Counted from the stretch's first letter, positions 1 through 12,359 are shown. The stretch is DNA of 64,000 bases from Heterodera schachtii (GCA_023374025.1 SIJG01000019.1:1004810-1068809); one strand, 5' to 3'. The notes: generated from the sequence alone by a model not told the origin. Numbers and translations: made by a program.

Positions 1-138
1 ACAACAAATTCGGCGAGGACGCCTCTTCGGTTGCTGCGGGGGGAGGACAACGCTCGACGACGCTTCGCAGGAGCTCAGCTGATCGGAGCGGGAGACGTCA
101 TACGGAGCGCTGGACCCTTTTTGACATTATTTTGATCA
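1..138 (+). other. GC-rich left edge, possible 3' end of a gene
   Basis: The first ~120 bases are clearly more GC-rich than what follows and look coding. Two of the three plus frames stay open past base 120, and a candidate poly(A) signal AATAAA lies near 288. I cannot tell the frame or the family, so this is only a suggestion that a gene ends here after entering from the left. Confidence 0.25.
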
Positions 139-996
139 TTTATTTTAAATTTAAATTATATTTATACATTTCGCCAATTTTATATATTTTGTTTTGTTTT
201 GTCTTTCCATTTTTGTCACACAATTTTAGATAACAACTTCTTTTGATCTTTTTGAAATGATTTTATATTTTGTCTTCTCTTCTCGGCAATAAATTTATAA
301 AAATCTATCGCTTCGGACAGTTTGGTTTAATTGTTTTTAGTCTGCTTTTCCCAGAAGAGCAGTACTAGGTAGGGCGTCTCAAAAAGTTAGACTCGGGGGG
401 AAGTGTGCTTTAGCGAAATCTTAGCTCAGGCGCTATTATATTGAGAGCTCGCCGAGTCACATTTAAAAAATTTTTGGACCCCTAGCTCAAAGTTGAGTAG
501 GTCATTTGTCCGAAAAACTGGTCAAAAGTGGAATAGAATTTTTTTAGAGTTGCATCTTTTTTTTTGCGTCCGTAGCGGCTTTTAAGTTGCCGTGGGTAAT
601 GGGCGAGGTGGTTTTTCGGTTAGAGCATTTTGAGGCGGTTCTTTTTTTAAAAATTTGTGTCCCTAGCCCAAAGTTGAGTTGATCATTTGTCTGAAAATTG
701 GTCAAAAAAGTCGGATTTTCGCAGTGAGTGGGGGATTTTTGGGGTAATTGAGTGCGGAGAGCTTGAATTATTTGTTTTTAAATGGGCTAAACAATGTTTT
801 GACAGGTCTAACAATGTTTGGGAGTGGTGGGACAAAGTGTCGAACAGTCGGTCAAAATGTCGAAATTTTTAACGTGATAAATTAAGTTTTTTTGTAATTT
901 TTTATGTTTTGAGGCACAGAAAAGGCCTTCTGGGCTTTTTGCACGAGTTTAGGGCAACTGAAACGGTTAATGATGGACGAAACGATCACGATGAAG

Positions 997-1343
997 CAAT
1001 TGGACGGTGGACATTATGACAGTGAGTGAATTTTTTACTATTATGAATGGCTTTAACAATGAAAAAAATATTTCTTAGACCATTTGGCAATTTTTCCAAT
1101 CCGATTAGTCAATTTATAAGCGCCCGGCTCATTAATAAACAGCAATAATTTCATCTTATTTATTTTTTTTAAAAACATAATTTATTTTGATTTTAGAACG
1201 AATCAAATTACCTTTTTTAGTACCTGATCAGACATAAGAAAATTCAATTAATTAATATTTAAAAAATATATTTTTTAATTACTGCTAAAGCCATTTATAA
1301 TAGTAAAAATTTCGCTCTCTTTCGTAATGTCCACTGTCCAATT
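997..1343. repeat. Foldback (inverted-repeat) element
   Basis: The arm at about 997-1058 is nearly the reverse complement of the arm at about 1281-1343 (about 62 bases, few mismatches), with an AT-rich centre. This is the structure of a non-autonomous foldback DNA element. No reading frame is present inside. Confidence 0.7.
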
Positions 1344-1428
1344 GTCCACTTCTGTCCAAATGACCTTCACTGTCCTAATGTCCACTGTCGAAATATCCAC
1401 TGTCCAAATGTCCACTGTCCAAATTTCC
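1325..1428. repeat. Degenerate short tandem repeat (TGTCCACTGTCCAAA-like)
   Basis: Units of about 12-18 bases built on TGTCCA and CTGTCC recur roughly seven times, overlapping the right arm of the foldback element. An open frame across it is a by-product of the repeat. Confidence 0.55.
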
Positions 1429-1711
1429 GGGCGCCCTTTTTGTGGCTTCAGCTCCTTTCTAAAAATTTATATGAATTTTTTAAAATTTTTACTATTTTAT
1501 CGATTTTTCGGAACTTTGATCACTTTTTTCTGATCATTTTGGGGCCGGGGCCAAAAAAGCCGAAAATTTACAATACTAAACCCTTTATGGATGAATTAAC
1601 TTTTTAAATTTTTATAACGCTCGGGGTCCGGCAAAAAGTCGGGGGTCGGGGCTTAACCCTATTTTAAACCATCCTTTTTTTCGCGTCGCGCTTTTTCTAG
1701 ACTTTTAAGAG

Positions 1712-1885
1712 AACAGGGTCCGGCGGTGCCGATATGCGCCGCCGGGAAAAAATTTTGAAAATTTGGATGGGTCTCTTAACAGATTTGTCCAAAAAATGAT
1801 AGATTTTTGCGATTTGAGAGAATTTTTTTAATAATATTTACGAATTTTTTGGCCCGCTGATGCCGATAGGCAGTGCCAGGTGAAA
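1712..1885 (+). repeat. GC-hairpin short repeat, two copies
   Basis: A copy of the dispersed repeat at 1712-1835 has the GC-rich hairpin (GGCGGTGCC, short loop, GCGCCGCC) followed by GGGAAAAA and an AT-rich tail with TTAACAGATTTGTCCAAAAAATGA. A second, degenerate core is at about 1853-1885. Confidence 0.65.
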
Positions 1886-1904
1886 TTTAAAATTAAAAAA
1901 AAAA

Positions 1905-1992
1905 TTAAAAAGAAACCGTTAACCGGCATCGAACTCATGACAGAAAGTAATGTCAAGGTTCATGCAGTAACCACTACATCACACAACACATT
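1905..1992 (-). repeat. tRNA-like sequence, probable SINE head
   Basis: Read on the minus strand this has a box-A-like stretch (GATGTAGTGGTTACTGC), a perfect 5-bp stem TGACA/TGTCA where the anticodon arm should be, and a box-B-like GAGTTCGATGCC. A T-rich then A/T tail follows. The acceptor stem is poor and the loop is 8 bases, so a tRNA-derived SINE or decayed tRNA is more likely than a working tRNA. Confidence 0.45.
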
Positions 1993-2099
1993 AATAAAAA
2001 AAAAGCAAATTTTACTTTATTTAATAAAAACTTGGTAAAAACTTTGTGTTTAGGCATGTACTTTTTTTTCGCTTTTTAGCCAAAAAGCGAAAAGCGAAA

Positions 2100-2540
2100 G
2101 GCCCAAAAAAGCGAAACTTGCAACATCCCTGCTATGTATGTGTAAATAAAGAGTTGTTGATTTTTTTTTGCGTAAATAAAATGCAATCGGTGACCAAATC
2201 TTTCTGTACTCATTCGTTAATCTTATATAGAAACCATCAAAAAGGGCATTATATAAAAAACAATCAAATGAAAATTTCCAACAAAAAACTGCCCATAACT
2301 TTTGTCAAAGCTAACCAAATTAAACATTCTTGGTATTATTCGATAGCCCTAATATTTCTCTATTAGCTCACCTAAATCTCAAAAAATTTGGCGAAGTTTG
2401 AGCAAAGTTATGACCAAAAGTACCACAATAAATCTGATTTTCAAACATTTTTGGCCATAACTTTTTTGAAACCTAACAAAATTTTTTTAAATTTTGCAGG
2501 CTAATAGAGGACACTTAGAGATTATGATATGAAGAAAAAA
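2100..2540. repeat. Dispersed repeat with 'ATAACTTTTTTGAAAC / TAGAGGACACTTAG' motifs
   Basis: The pair of motifs around 2455-2520 recurs near 8300-8580, 35450-35660 and 58430-58650. This marks an interspersed, inverted-repeat-rich family. No gene is seen in this stretch. Confidence 0.5.
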
Positions 2541-2829
2541 ACTAAACAATTTATAACAAAAATTTTCCATTAGACATAAAAAATTTTTATCATCAGAAAT
2601 TCTGACAAAAATTATTTCACTTTGTTCCTTCCTCCCCTTTCGATCTCTGTAAAAAATCGGATTCAATTTATTAAATTTTAGTTTCTCATTACATAATATT
2701 TTTTGCACTATTAGGCTTTTTTGCCACTTTTTTAGTTAATATTTTAGGCTTTTTTGCCACTAAAAATCCTAATCTATTCATTTCTTATAATTTCCGTATT
2801 CAGTTATTACTACAATTTTAAAAAATCAA

Positions 2830-5731
2830 ATGTCGAGCAATTTGTTGGAACGGTTGAAGCTGATGTTGAGCACGGGCGATGAAGCGGACGTTCACTTTTT
2901 GGTTGGGAAGGAAAATGAGGTGAATTGAGACCACAAAAGTTGACTAATCCAAAGTTACCAGCAGGTCCATAACCAGCAGCAGATGGGAGGAAGTCTGAAA
3001 TTTTTTTTTGATGGGTTTTAACGTTTTTTCCGTTGTTCATCCAGAAAAAAAAATTCCATCCACTACATTATATTTTTTTTATACGTTTTTATGTACTTTT
3101 GAATATGTAAAAAGTGAAAACCCATCAAAAAAAATTTTTGACGAAAAATCATAATTTAGATGATTTATATGATAATATGATGTCAGATTCATTATCAGCG
3201 CTCTCGATAACCCCCGAGGTTTCTCAGAATCGCAAAAAATGCCTTATGGCACCAATGATTGAACGATTACTAGGGATGGGAATTTAAGTCAAATTACTTT
3301 TTTTTTGCTGACTCTAAATGACCTTAAAATGACTTCAAAAGTGTTCTAAACTTTGTTTGAAGCTTCTAACTTGCATTTTTTTGTGACTTTTTTTTTGACT
3401 TTTTTACACTTTTTGGGATTTTTATGACTTTTTTGCGTTTTTGTGACTTTTTTCATGACTTTTTCCACTTTTAAAGGCAAAATTTGACTTTTTGTGACGA
3501 AAATTCCGAAAAATAAGTCATCTTCGAGACGGAACTGAAATTTTTTATACCATAAGGACTCAAATGACGGGACTGAAAAATAATAAATAAAATAAAAATC
3601 TGGCGGTGTAACACTTTTGAATATTTTATTTTCGTTAAAATTAGTCGTTTTTAAATTACGTTCTTCGAAGAATGTTTAAAACGGCTTTTGGGTTTAATTA
3701 CATTTGGCTAATTTTTCAGGACTTTTTTGGATTTATTTGGTGCTTTTTTGGCATTTTTATGTTACTTTTTGGTTATTTTTTCAAGACTTTTTTGCATTTT
3801 TCGTGACTTTTTTGCCTTTTTTATGACTTTTCGTGACTTTTTGGCGATTTTTCATGACTTTTTAAGTCGACTTTTTTGAGATTTTTCATGACTTAAATTC
3901 CCATCCCTAACGATTACCAAATGAAAAACTGTTCCTTCCATTTATATTTCACTTTTATTTAGCTTTTGAAAGCACACAAATGCGTGATGATATTTGCTTC
4001 TGATGTGTTTGGGTCGATGTTCCGTTTTGATGACAAAAACGCAAAGACAAAAAGTAAAAAAAAATCGGAAATTTTTTTAAAAATAATTTTTCATCATTTT
4101 TTAGCCTCTGCCGACTGTCCTCACGTAATTGAGGTGACTGATGTTGAACCAGCTGCATTCAGAGTGATGCTCAGCTTCATTTACGCGGAAGATTTGAGCG
4201 AATTGAACGGACAAAATGCCATGGAAGTGCTTTACGCCGGTGGAATAATTTATTTAAAAAAATAAATATTTTTTGTCATTTTTATTTTTAGCCAATAAAT
4301 ACAACATTTCTCTACTCGTCAAAGCCTTATTGGCTTTTCCAATTAATGAATTGCCAAATGTTTTCCTTGCCTTTGTCGAAGCTCGCCTTCTCAACGAAAA
4401 TGTCAGTTTGGCTAATAGTGAAACTTTTCCCTATTTTTAACAATAAATTTTTAGGTATTGGTAGGCTTTGAGAACTCCTCTTGAAATTTTATTTCTTATT
4501 TCCCTTTTTAATGTTTTTATTTTAATTTTAAGGATTTCTCTCGTCATTGTTTGGATTACATTGACCAAAATGCCGAAACTTTGTTACAATCTGAGCAATT
4601 TTTGCAAATTGATCAAAATTTGTTGTGTGAAATTATCGGACGTGACCAATTGAAAATCGAAGACGAACTCACCATTTGGAATGCTGTACTAATTAACATT
4701 TAAATTTTTTAAAATAATAATTTTATTATTTTTCAGGCAATTTGTTGGGCTGACGAAAAGTGCCGTCAAAATGCCATCGAATGTTCTGCTGAGAATCGTC
4801 GTGCCATGCTTGGTCCAGCACTGTTCAAAATTCGTTTCCCATTGATCACAAAAAGGAAATTTTCGCTAAATATTGGTAGTTTTTTGTGTTAATTGATGCG
4901 ATGTGTCCATCCGGTCGATTGTTTGTAGTTAGGTTAATTTTGGAAAATCATTTTTTTTTCTGCTTTTTTTAAAGGAGGTCTGATTATTTGTTTATTTTTT
5001 TACAAAGTAATTTATTCTTAAATATGTAAACCAAATTATTATTTAATTTATTCCTACAGTACCCTCCTACGTTCTGACAATGGAAGAACTGCTCGCCGTC
5101 TTCCAATTCCATTGCCACCCGAATCTACGCGATACGCCCGGACAGTACCCAATGGCATTTCCGTGCCATGGACGCATTTCCGATCAGAGAGAAGGGACAT
5201 TTTCGATGGACATTGAGAAATTGTCGGAATTTGCGCGAGAGGAAGTGAACAGTTGTCGATTAAGCGAACACTTTTACACAAAAGGATTGCCATGGAAAAT
5301 TTGGGCAGAAATAAGGACGAAGAAAAACAGCACTGAAAAATATCTGGGCGTTTTCCTATGGTGCATTGCTCAAATAATTGGTGGAACAAACCAATTTAAA
5401 TTTGAAATATTTTTCTTTATGATTAAGATGAAAATTGGAGTTGCAAATGTTCGTCAACTCTTCGAATTGTTTCACAAAAGAGCGGAATGGAAGATGTAAC
5501 GAGAAAATATGACCATATTTTAAACAACAAAGTGAACAGATGGGGATTTCCATTTTTCATTACTTTTACGGTCAGTGGCAGTAAAAATATTCCTTTTCTT
5601 CGCTTAATAAAATTGAAAAAATTAAGCAATTGATGGACCTGGAAAAAGGAATTTACGACAAAAATGAGGACAAAGTGACATTGGCCATTAATATTAAAGT
5701 GGAAGAAGAAAAAGGGACAAAAAATGCCTGA
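2830..5731 (+). CDS. BTB-BACK-MATH protein, copy A (nine exons, intact)
   Basis: I place exons at 2830-2919, 3963-4053, 4105-4239, 4292-4401, 4533-4685, 4737-4875, 5060-5380, 5428-5570 and 5627-5731. They sum to 1287 bases and give an open frame of 428 residues. Exons 1-4 encode a BTB/POZ fold (AD-HFLVG, KAHK, ASDVFGSMFRFDD, FKVMLSFIYAEDLSEL-like). Exons 5-6 encode BACK (DFSRHCLDYIDQNAETL, CEIIGRDQL, WADEKCRQNAIECSAENRR). Exons 7-9 encode a C-terminal MATH-like domain (GLPWKI, WSCKCSSTLRIVSQKSG, WGFPFFITFT, then LMD). BTB proteins of this type usually act as Cullin-3 substrate adaptors, with MATH binding the substrate; the role here is inferred. Intron 1 has a normal GT donor and holds a hAT-like element. 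The BTB-to-MATH order is opposite to SPOP/MEL-26. Confidence 0.85.
3271..3909. mobile_element. hAT-like non-autonomous element in intron 1 of copy A
   Basis: Termini TAGGGATGGGAATTTAAGTC and its reverse complement bound a 639-bp element. The 8-bp target duplication ACGATTAC lies at 3263-3270 and 3910-3917. The inside is made of degenerate GACTTTTT/GTGACTTTTT units and has no gene. Confidence 0.85.
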
Positions 5732-5739
5732 AGAATAAG

Positions 5740-6854
5740 CGCTCATTCACCCACTCATTTTCTGTTGATAATATAAATATCGAATTTTTAAACAGTTTCA
5801 CTGATCCAAGACAATTAATTCATCGGTTCTTTCTTTGGTTTGTTGGGCAACAAAAGCAAAGGCCTCACTTTTACACTTTCGCTTAATTAAATATATATAT
5901 TTTGTCAACACTAAAAATTTTTAATAATATGTTTAAAATTTAATTTAAAAATATTCTGAGAAACGTTTCCCAAATTTAATGATTAATTTGTAAAGCCGAT
6001 AAGACATTTCGTGAAATTTAATTGGTGCAAAATATTTTTATTTTCAACATTTTTGGTCAAAAAAAATTACATTAAAAATTACAAAATTTTCCCGACAGCG
6101 CCTATCGGCCCCGTCGGACCCACACTGAACCTTATGGTACAACACACTCTAAGAATTTTAGTAAAAATGAAAAAAAGAATGAACTTAAAAGCAAATCCCG
6201 CGGGATCGCTAAAATCTTCGAGTTTGGTTCGGGATTTGGTCGGGACCGAATCGGGATCCGTCCCGCTCGCTTTTCCAAAATCTTCGGGGTTGATCGGGAT
6301 ACCAACTCGGGATCCCTTTGACCCCAGATTTTAAATTCGAATAAGTAAAATTTATTCTAAAATTTTATCAATAAAAAAAAGATTAAACTTTGGAGACCAA
6401 TTTTTGGAATTTTTTTTTTTCAATTTTAAGGGATGTATTTTCAGAAATTTTTTCGGGTCATTTCTTAGGGTGTATTTTTCGTTTTTATTGCATTTTCGTA
6501 TCCGAAAATCCTGAAAAAGGCACCATAAATGGCGAAACAGTCACAAAAATAGGCATTAAGCACAAAATATATCAAAAACCAAGTAAAAAAAAACAAATGC
6601 TTTTTTTCGCTCTCTGCGTATTAAGTTCGCAGAATAGATTTTACCCTAGAATTGAATTATTTACGATATTTTAAGTAAATTTTCTAGGTTCAAGTTTTTA
6701 AAAACACTTGCGCCTCACCCTTTTGCGAACCTTATTTTATTTGAGTCAAAATTTTTGTTCTTTTTTTTTATAAATTAACGCAAAGGCAAAGTTTTAAAGC
6801 GAAAATGAGGGGCATACAGTAAACATCACATGACTATGTACAGTAACACAAAAT
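5740..6854. other. Non-coding, repeat-derived stretch
   Basis: AT-rich sequence. A hairpin-repeat core (minus orientation) is at about 6093-6125. A GC-rich patch of GATCGGGA/TTCGGGA motifs at 6195-6320 resembles the interior of the GC-rich hAT-like elements elsewhere in the window. I see no gene. Confidence 0.5.
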
Positions 6855-8187
6855 CAAAGTTTAATTATTAAATGAAATTGTTCGCAGCTCCAATTCGAGT
6901 CTAAAAAATGGCAAAAAAAATAAAATATTAAATTTACTTTTCATTTTTGCACCTTTTTGAGGGGAACACTCAAGGCCAAAGCCCAAATACTTTTTTGTTT
7001 TGTCTTCATTCTTCGAAATTATTTTTGCCGATATTTTCCACGGAATTCCTTTAATTTGGGCACTTTCGCTATTCCGTCCACTCCCCAAAATTTCTCGCGC
7101 AAATTCCGACAATTTGTCAATTTCCATCTCAATTGTCCCGTTGGATTTGTTTGGATTTAACTCAAATTTTTCCACAGTTTCTTCCTCCACAAAGATGTCA
7201 ACGGCCAATGTCACTTTGTCCTCATTTTGGTCATATAATCCTTTGCTCGGGTCCATTAGTTCCTTAATTTTTGGACATTTAATTTCAAAAAATTTAATTG
7301 CCGACTCACAGCAAATGCAATGAATTTGCCAAATCCCCAAGCATTTCCTTCATTGTTAAAAAGATGATCATTCGTTTTCCCAATTAAATTCTTCGTCCCG
7401 CTTTTTAGTGAAACAATTCGATAAGTCGCCGAACATTTGCAACTCCATTTTCCACCTTAATTAATGTCAATTAAATATTAATTCAAATTAACATTTTTTG
7501 CCCACCTGCTGTTGAAGCGGTGCACCAAAGATAAAATCCCAGCCATTTTTCGTTACTTTTTTCATCAATTCCTATTTCTGCACAACATTTCCATGGTAAT
7601 TCCTTTATGTACACTCCGGCTTCACTTTCTCTGTAACTCCCCACTTCTCGTGCAAATTCCGAAAATTTCTCAATTTCCATCGCTACGGTCCCTCTGTTGC
7701 CTTTGGCTGTGTTCCAATTGGAAATTCGAGTTCGAATCGGAAATTTTAACTCGTAAAGTCCGGGCACATCACGAAGATTGGGATGGCAATGGAACTGATA
7801 AATAGGGTTCGGAATTATATGCACCATTGCAAAATATGCACATAAAAAGTAAAAAAAATGCACATAAATTTTTATTTGGCTATTTTTTCAGAACTTTTTT
7901 GGATTTATTTAGTGCTTTTTTGGCATTTTTTGTGACTTTTTGGCATTTTTTATGACTTTTTCGTGATTTTTTGGCGATTTTTCATGATTTTTTAAGTTGA
8001 CTTTTTTGAGATTTTTCGTGACTTAAATTCCCATACCTATTTTTAAGTATTAGGAAAACAACAAAAAAAATCAAAATTTTTTTGATTTTTCTCACCATTT
8101 TCTTTTTTTTTGTTTCTGTTGTGAGTCAAAACGAAACATCGCCTCAAAAACGTCGGAAGCGTGCTTCAAAATGATTTTGTGGGCTGA
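6855..8187 (-). pseudogene. BTB-MATH remnant (copy G)
   Basis: On the minus strand, an exon 2 piece at about 8187-8115 encodes AHKIILKHASDVFEAMFRF. It is followed by a fragment of a hAT-like element, then exon 7 from about 7800 to 7508 (YQFHCHPNLRDVPG... LPWKCCAEIG... GFYLWCTAS). Exon 8 is near 7456-7320 (WSCKCSATYRIVSLKSG, WGFGKFIAFA). A second MATH exon at about 7290-6950 contains ELMDPSKGLYDQNEDKV and IPWKISAKI. A short end piece lies at about 6900-6855. Exon 1 and exons 3-6 are missing, so the locus cannot make a BTB-BACK protein. It once belonged to the two-MATH type. Confidence 0.75.
7870..8040. mobile_element. Right-end fragment of the TAGGGATGGG hAT-like family
   Basis: GACTTTTT-rich units end in GTGACTTAAATTCCCATACC, matching the right end of the element at 3271-3909. 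No left end is present. It replaces exons 3-6 of the BTB remnant. Confidence 0.6.
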
Positions 8188-8199
8188 TTGATAGCAGCT

Positions 8200-9130
8200 G
8201 AATAAATTAAATTTTAAAAGCAAAAATGAATGTTTTTAAATTCGTTTTCAAAATAATCGCAGTTTTAAAATTTCGAAATTTAAAAAAACGCGCCATTTGT
8301 TCATTGTCAATCAAATTAAGCATTCTTAGTGTTGTTCGATAGCTCTGTGTGTTTAGTTTTTAGCATGCAAATTAAAAATTTTTTCTTTAAGTTTCAAAAA
8401 AGTTATCGCCAGAAGGCAATCAAAAACCTAGTTTTCGAACTATTTTTGCCCTGGTTTTTTTGTACATGAATATTTGAAAATTTGCAGATTGATAGTTTTT
8501 TAAATGCTTTAGAACAATACCAAGAATATTTCATTTGGTTGAGAAAGAAAAAAGTTATGGTCCAAAATTTCCGAATGAAACATGTAATGCCCCAAAATGT
8601 AAGGGAAGAAAAATGTATAAATTTTTGAAGGTAGGGAAAAAAGTAATTATTAAGTTTAATTTAAGAAATGTTTACATAATGAAATAGCGTCAGAAAATGG
8701 ACAAGTGATACATTCATTTTTAAAAATAATATTTTGTAGCATTAAAACATCAACCTACTGTAATTGGTGGTCTTTTGTAAGTTTTTTTCCTGTATCAACC
8801 CGCTGCCGGGAGCCGTTAGGCCGCGCTGGGAAGTTTTTTTGAAATGCTATCCAAAATAACAAATTTGCATTAAAATGCCCAACTAGTTGAGTTCCACCAA
8901 AAAATGTGAGCTCCCATCAACAAGTCATATTAAAAATTCAATGCCCCAGGCGGGAATACTTAGTGCTACCAAACCAATTAAAAATTGATTACTTTTGAGA
9001 AATTAAGAATATTTTCGTCATATTTCCCAGTTGATAATTTTTTGAGCAAGCTCTAGCACCTGTCTATTGGGACTTTCGGACCTATTTCCACATATCTTCA
9101 AAAAATCAAATTCTTTTTAGTTAAAAAAAG
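8200..9130. repeat. Intergenic, dispersed repeat
   Basis: The part at about 8300-8580 shares motifs with 2100-2540 and 35450-35660 (GTTGTTCGATAGC, AGTTAT, AACCAAG). The remainder is AT-rich without recognisable genes. Confidence 0.4.
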
Positions 9131-9359
9131 AAAATGTTTTCTATCAGAATTCGGTCTCATATTTTTTTAAAGGTGTCGCATTTTTCAATTTATTCGTCCA
9201 GAATAAATCAATTATCAAAACCAATGATTAAAGAAAAAATGCTAATGAATCGAATATGTAGGAGGAAAAACATAGGAATAAAAGGGGGAAAAGATCAAAA
9301 TGCCGGGCACGGCACACTTCCAAATTTCTTAAATCAAAAATTCTGCCAATCTTTCAGTT

Positions 9360-11178
9360 CTAACAGCCACAAAGACGCAGCACACTGTGCATCGTGTCCC
9401 CATCTCTGATGTTGTAATCTTTCAAAGTACCGTCGTCCTCAAGCTGCTTTCCTGAAACAATTTTCATATAAAAAACGTAAAATAAACAATTAATATTTTT
9501 TAAAGTTTAAAAAAATTAGAAAATCTTTTGGCTTTTTGAAATCGGTCCTATGATTAAAATATTTTTGAAAAATTAACCAGCGAAAATCAGTCTCTGCTGA
9601 CGGATCGGAATGCTTCAATGCGCTCGATTTTTGCTTTGATTTCCTCGATGGTGTTGATTGGAAGAACATCGATCAGTGTGAGTTCCTCGCCGGTCATCAT
9701 TTTTATACGGATTTTCATTCCATTTTCATTCTGTGCAAGGGAAAGGAAAAAGCAATTAAAAATAATGACTTAAAAATCCCACCGCTGAATTTGATGAACT
9801 TTCGCTAATATTTTTATCTCCTTGGGTTGTCGTTGACAATGTCCCTTTTTGCATTTCCTTAAGTCCGTTTATTTGCGCTTCCATTTCATCAATTCTTTCC
9901 AAGTGTTTAGCAAATTGTCCAACACAAACTTAAATTCTTTTATTAATATCAGTTTTGCGCTAATTAGCTTGTTCCAAAGCTCGTTTAAAAAAGCGCAAAT
10001 AGCCATTAAATAGGCACAAAAATATGCAAATAAAATTTTTATTACCGCTTTAGGTAGCAAAAAATTTAATTTTGTTATTTGAAATAAAATTATTAAAAAC
10101 TTTTAAGTTTTTTCGAATAGAAACTAATAGCTTAAATATTCAATAATTAATTAAATAATTTGCTTTCTGTTTTAAAAAATATTTATTTTATCATTTTTGT
10201 CTTTTTTAAATTATATTTTTAATAATTATTGTATTTTTATCGTAATTTTCCATTACCGTACTCCTGCTGTTCCATTTTTGCAACTTTGGTCTTCATTTCT
10301 TTCAGCTCATCCATCGTTTCTCTTTGCTTCAATTCGGCTTTAAGCAGTCTCTGAAAGAAACAATTTTTTTTTCACCATTTTACAGTGACTTTGGCAGACC
10401 GTAACCATTGGGAATTCCCAGGAAAACGGTGTGATTATTTTTCCCACCATTTGGGACTCAATAGGAAGAAAACCGTAAATTAACCGTCAAAAATATGTCG
10501 AAATTCCGATCCAAAACAGAAGAAAATAATTTTGACTCACATTTTCAGCCTCAACTTTTGATGGTTTGTCCTCCTCCGTTTGCTTCTTCTCCAATTGTGC
10601 ACACTTTCTGCTCAACTCCTCCACTTTTGAACTCAGTGAATTGTCAAACAATGCTGTAAAAGTGATCTGCTCATTTTAACTAATTACACTGCATTTATAA
10701 TCATCATTAAATTATACCATTTCCATTGGTTGCCAATGCTTCGGAATTGCCTTTTGCCTTTGGCATCGCTTCAATTCCCTCCATTATTATTTGCCGTCGT
10801 GCCAATTCCGCTGCAAATTTTGCGTCAATTGCTTTTCGCTGGGCTTCCAGCCGTTCCAATTCATTTCCATCGTCGGACAGAGCAAAAGGGGGCAAAAGAT
10901 AGTTTAATTGTAAAGGAACAGCAGGATCACAAGGATTTCCAGGTTGATCTACCAGACCTGGACAGAAATCCAGGAAAATTCAGGTCGCTGAAATGGCCTT
11001 GAGCTGGACCTGGGCCCAGGGAAATACAAGCCTTGATTCAGTAGGTCCAAGTCAATAAATTCATTGCCAATTTTTTGTATTCTTTAATTTTGATGCCATT
11101 CATTTTTCGGTTACTTTGATCTGCTGAAGTGATGTCGCCGGATGTTGTGAATGATGTGTTCGATGTGCTTGTGCTCAT
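9360..11178 (-). pseudogene. Coiled-coil protein with C-terminal ubiquitin-like domain (H1), frame broken
   Basis: Minus-strand exons: 11178 downward (MSTSTSNTSFTTSGDITSAD), a Lys/Glu-rich exon ending 10718 (ALSDDGNELERLEAQRKAID), 10653-10541, 10350-10257, about 9923-9783, 9730-9578 and 9451-9360. Exons 2-5 are heptad-rich coiled coil. The last two encode a ubiquitin-like fold: MKIRIKMMTGEELTL, NTIEEIKAKIE, QQRLIFAG, then [20 protein letters not shown] and a Cys-Gly-Cys end where ubiquitin has RGG. A one-base loss near 9605-9610 puts QQRLIFAG out of frame, so it is a pseudogene or carries a base error. The junction of exon 1 to exon 2 (about 10900-11040) is unclear. Role unknown; without a Gly-Gly end, processing or conjugation is unlikely. 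Confidence 0.65.
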
Positions 11179-11369
11179 TATGTGTGTGTTTTTGAGGCAA
11201 TAAAATAAATGTTACAAATGAACACTAAAAATATATTTGATATTTAAAATTACTTTTAATGTCAATTATTTATAAAAACAAAAAAAAAACATTTCCGAGT
11301 GTTATGTAGTTATTTTATTTAAACGAATGATTTGCTGGGACACCACTTGTCCAGTGGTCGGATTGAAGG

Positions 11370-11510
11370 CGGACGGACGACATACCGTATATGCTCTTTT
11401 TATATGCCAGTCTCCATTAATCTGCCGGTCTCCAATTATGTACCCCCTTCTGGGAAGGTTGAAAAATAATCTACCAGTCTCCATTTATGTGCCGGGGGGG
11501 GGATAAATAG
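11370..11510. repeat. Repeat with CCAGTCTCCAT units, copy 1
   Basis: The stretch with CAGTCTCCATTA, CTCCAATTATGTACCCC and GGTTGAAAAATAAT recurs at 12360-12475. The flanking TACCGTAT...TATATGCC appears there inverted. The two copies bracket the small hAT-like element at 11633-12075. Confidence 0.55.
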
Positions 11511-11632
11511 AATTTTTTAATAATTTATTTGGCACATTTTCCAAAAAAAATCAATTCAAAAGTAAAAGGGGCTAATAAATGAACAATTCGTTGTCATCTC
11601 CGACTCCATCCAGCCCTGCATCATCATCAGAG

Positions 11633-12075
11633 TAGGGTCGCTACTTTTAGTGACGGAAAATATCGAAATAGTTAACTAAAATAGTGAGTAAAAATTCCAA
11701 AATAGTGACAAAATAGTGGCAAAAATCCGAAATAATGACGAATAGTGACATAATTTTTTGCCAAAAATTAAGCCAATATAATTTTTATTCACTAGTTGGA
11801 GTTGCAAATGAGGTAGTTTTCCTTTGAACTATTCCCTTATCAAAAACTGAACACTTTTAATCAAAATTTGTCAAGAAAAAAAAATTGTGGGAAGAATTTT
11901 TAAGAAAATTTTACAATTCTCAGGGGTGCATTTTTTGAAAAAATGTTTAGGTCGTTTGTTAGGGGTGTATTTTTTGGTTTTATGTCATTTTTGTTAAGGA
12001 ATACGTTTTTTGAGCTCCTTTCTTCAAAACAATTGAGCAAAAAAATTCGTTAAATCACTAAAAGTAGCGACCCTA
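11633..12075. mobile_element. hAT-like non-autonomous element, TAGGGTCGCTAC termini
   Basis: Near-perfect terminal inverted repeats TAGGGTCGCTACTTTTAGTG bound a 443-bp element. ATCATCAG occurs at 11623-11630 and again at 12076-12083, fitting an 8-bp target duplication with two extra bases on the left. Confidence 0.75.
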
Positions 12076-12359
12076 ATCATCAGATAAGCCAAAAACTTAA
12101 AAACTTTTAAAATTAAAATTAATATAAAAAAAAAATTTAAAAAAGGGTTCTTCATGATCGTTTCGTCAATCTTTCACCATTAAAAATTCAATTTTTGTGC
12201 ATATTGTAAGCAAGAAAATGACACATTTTTGCCATTTTGGGTCAATTTTCAGAAGTTGTTTAACAGAAATGCAATAAAAATGATTTTTTTGACAAGATGA
12301 CATTTTTTGGCGACATGTTCAAAAAATTTTCAAAAATTTTCCACTAAAATCAGCCGAAA

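Noticed and set aside
5054..5389. Minus-strand frame opposite exon 7 of copy A
   Set aside because: It is the antisense shadow of a conserved plus-strand exon; the same shadow appears at every family copy.
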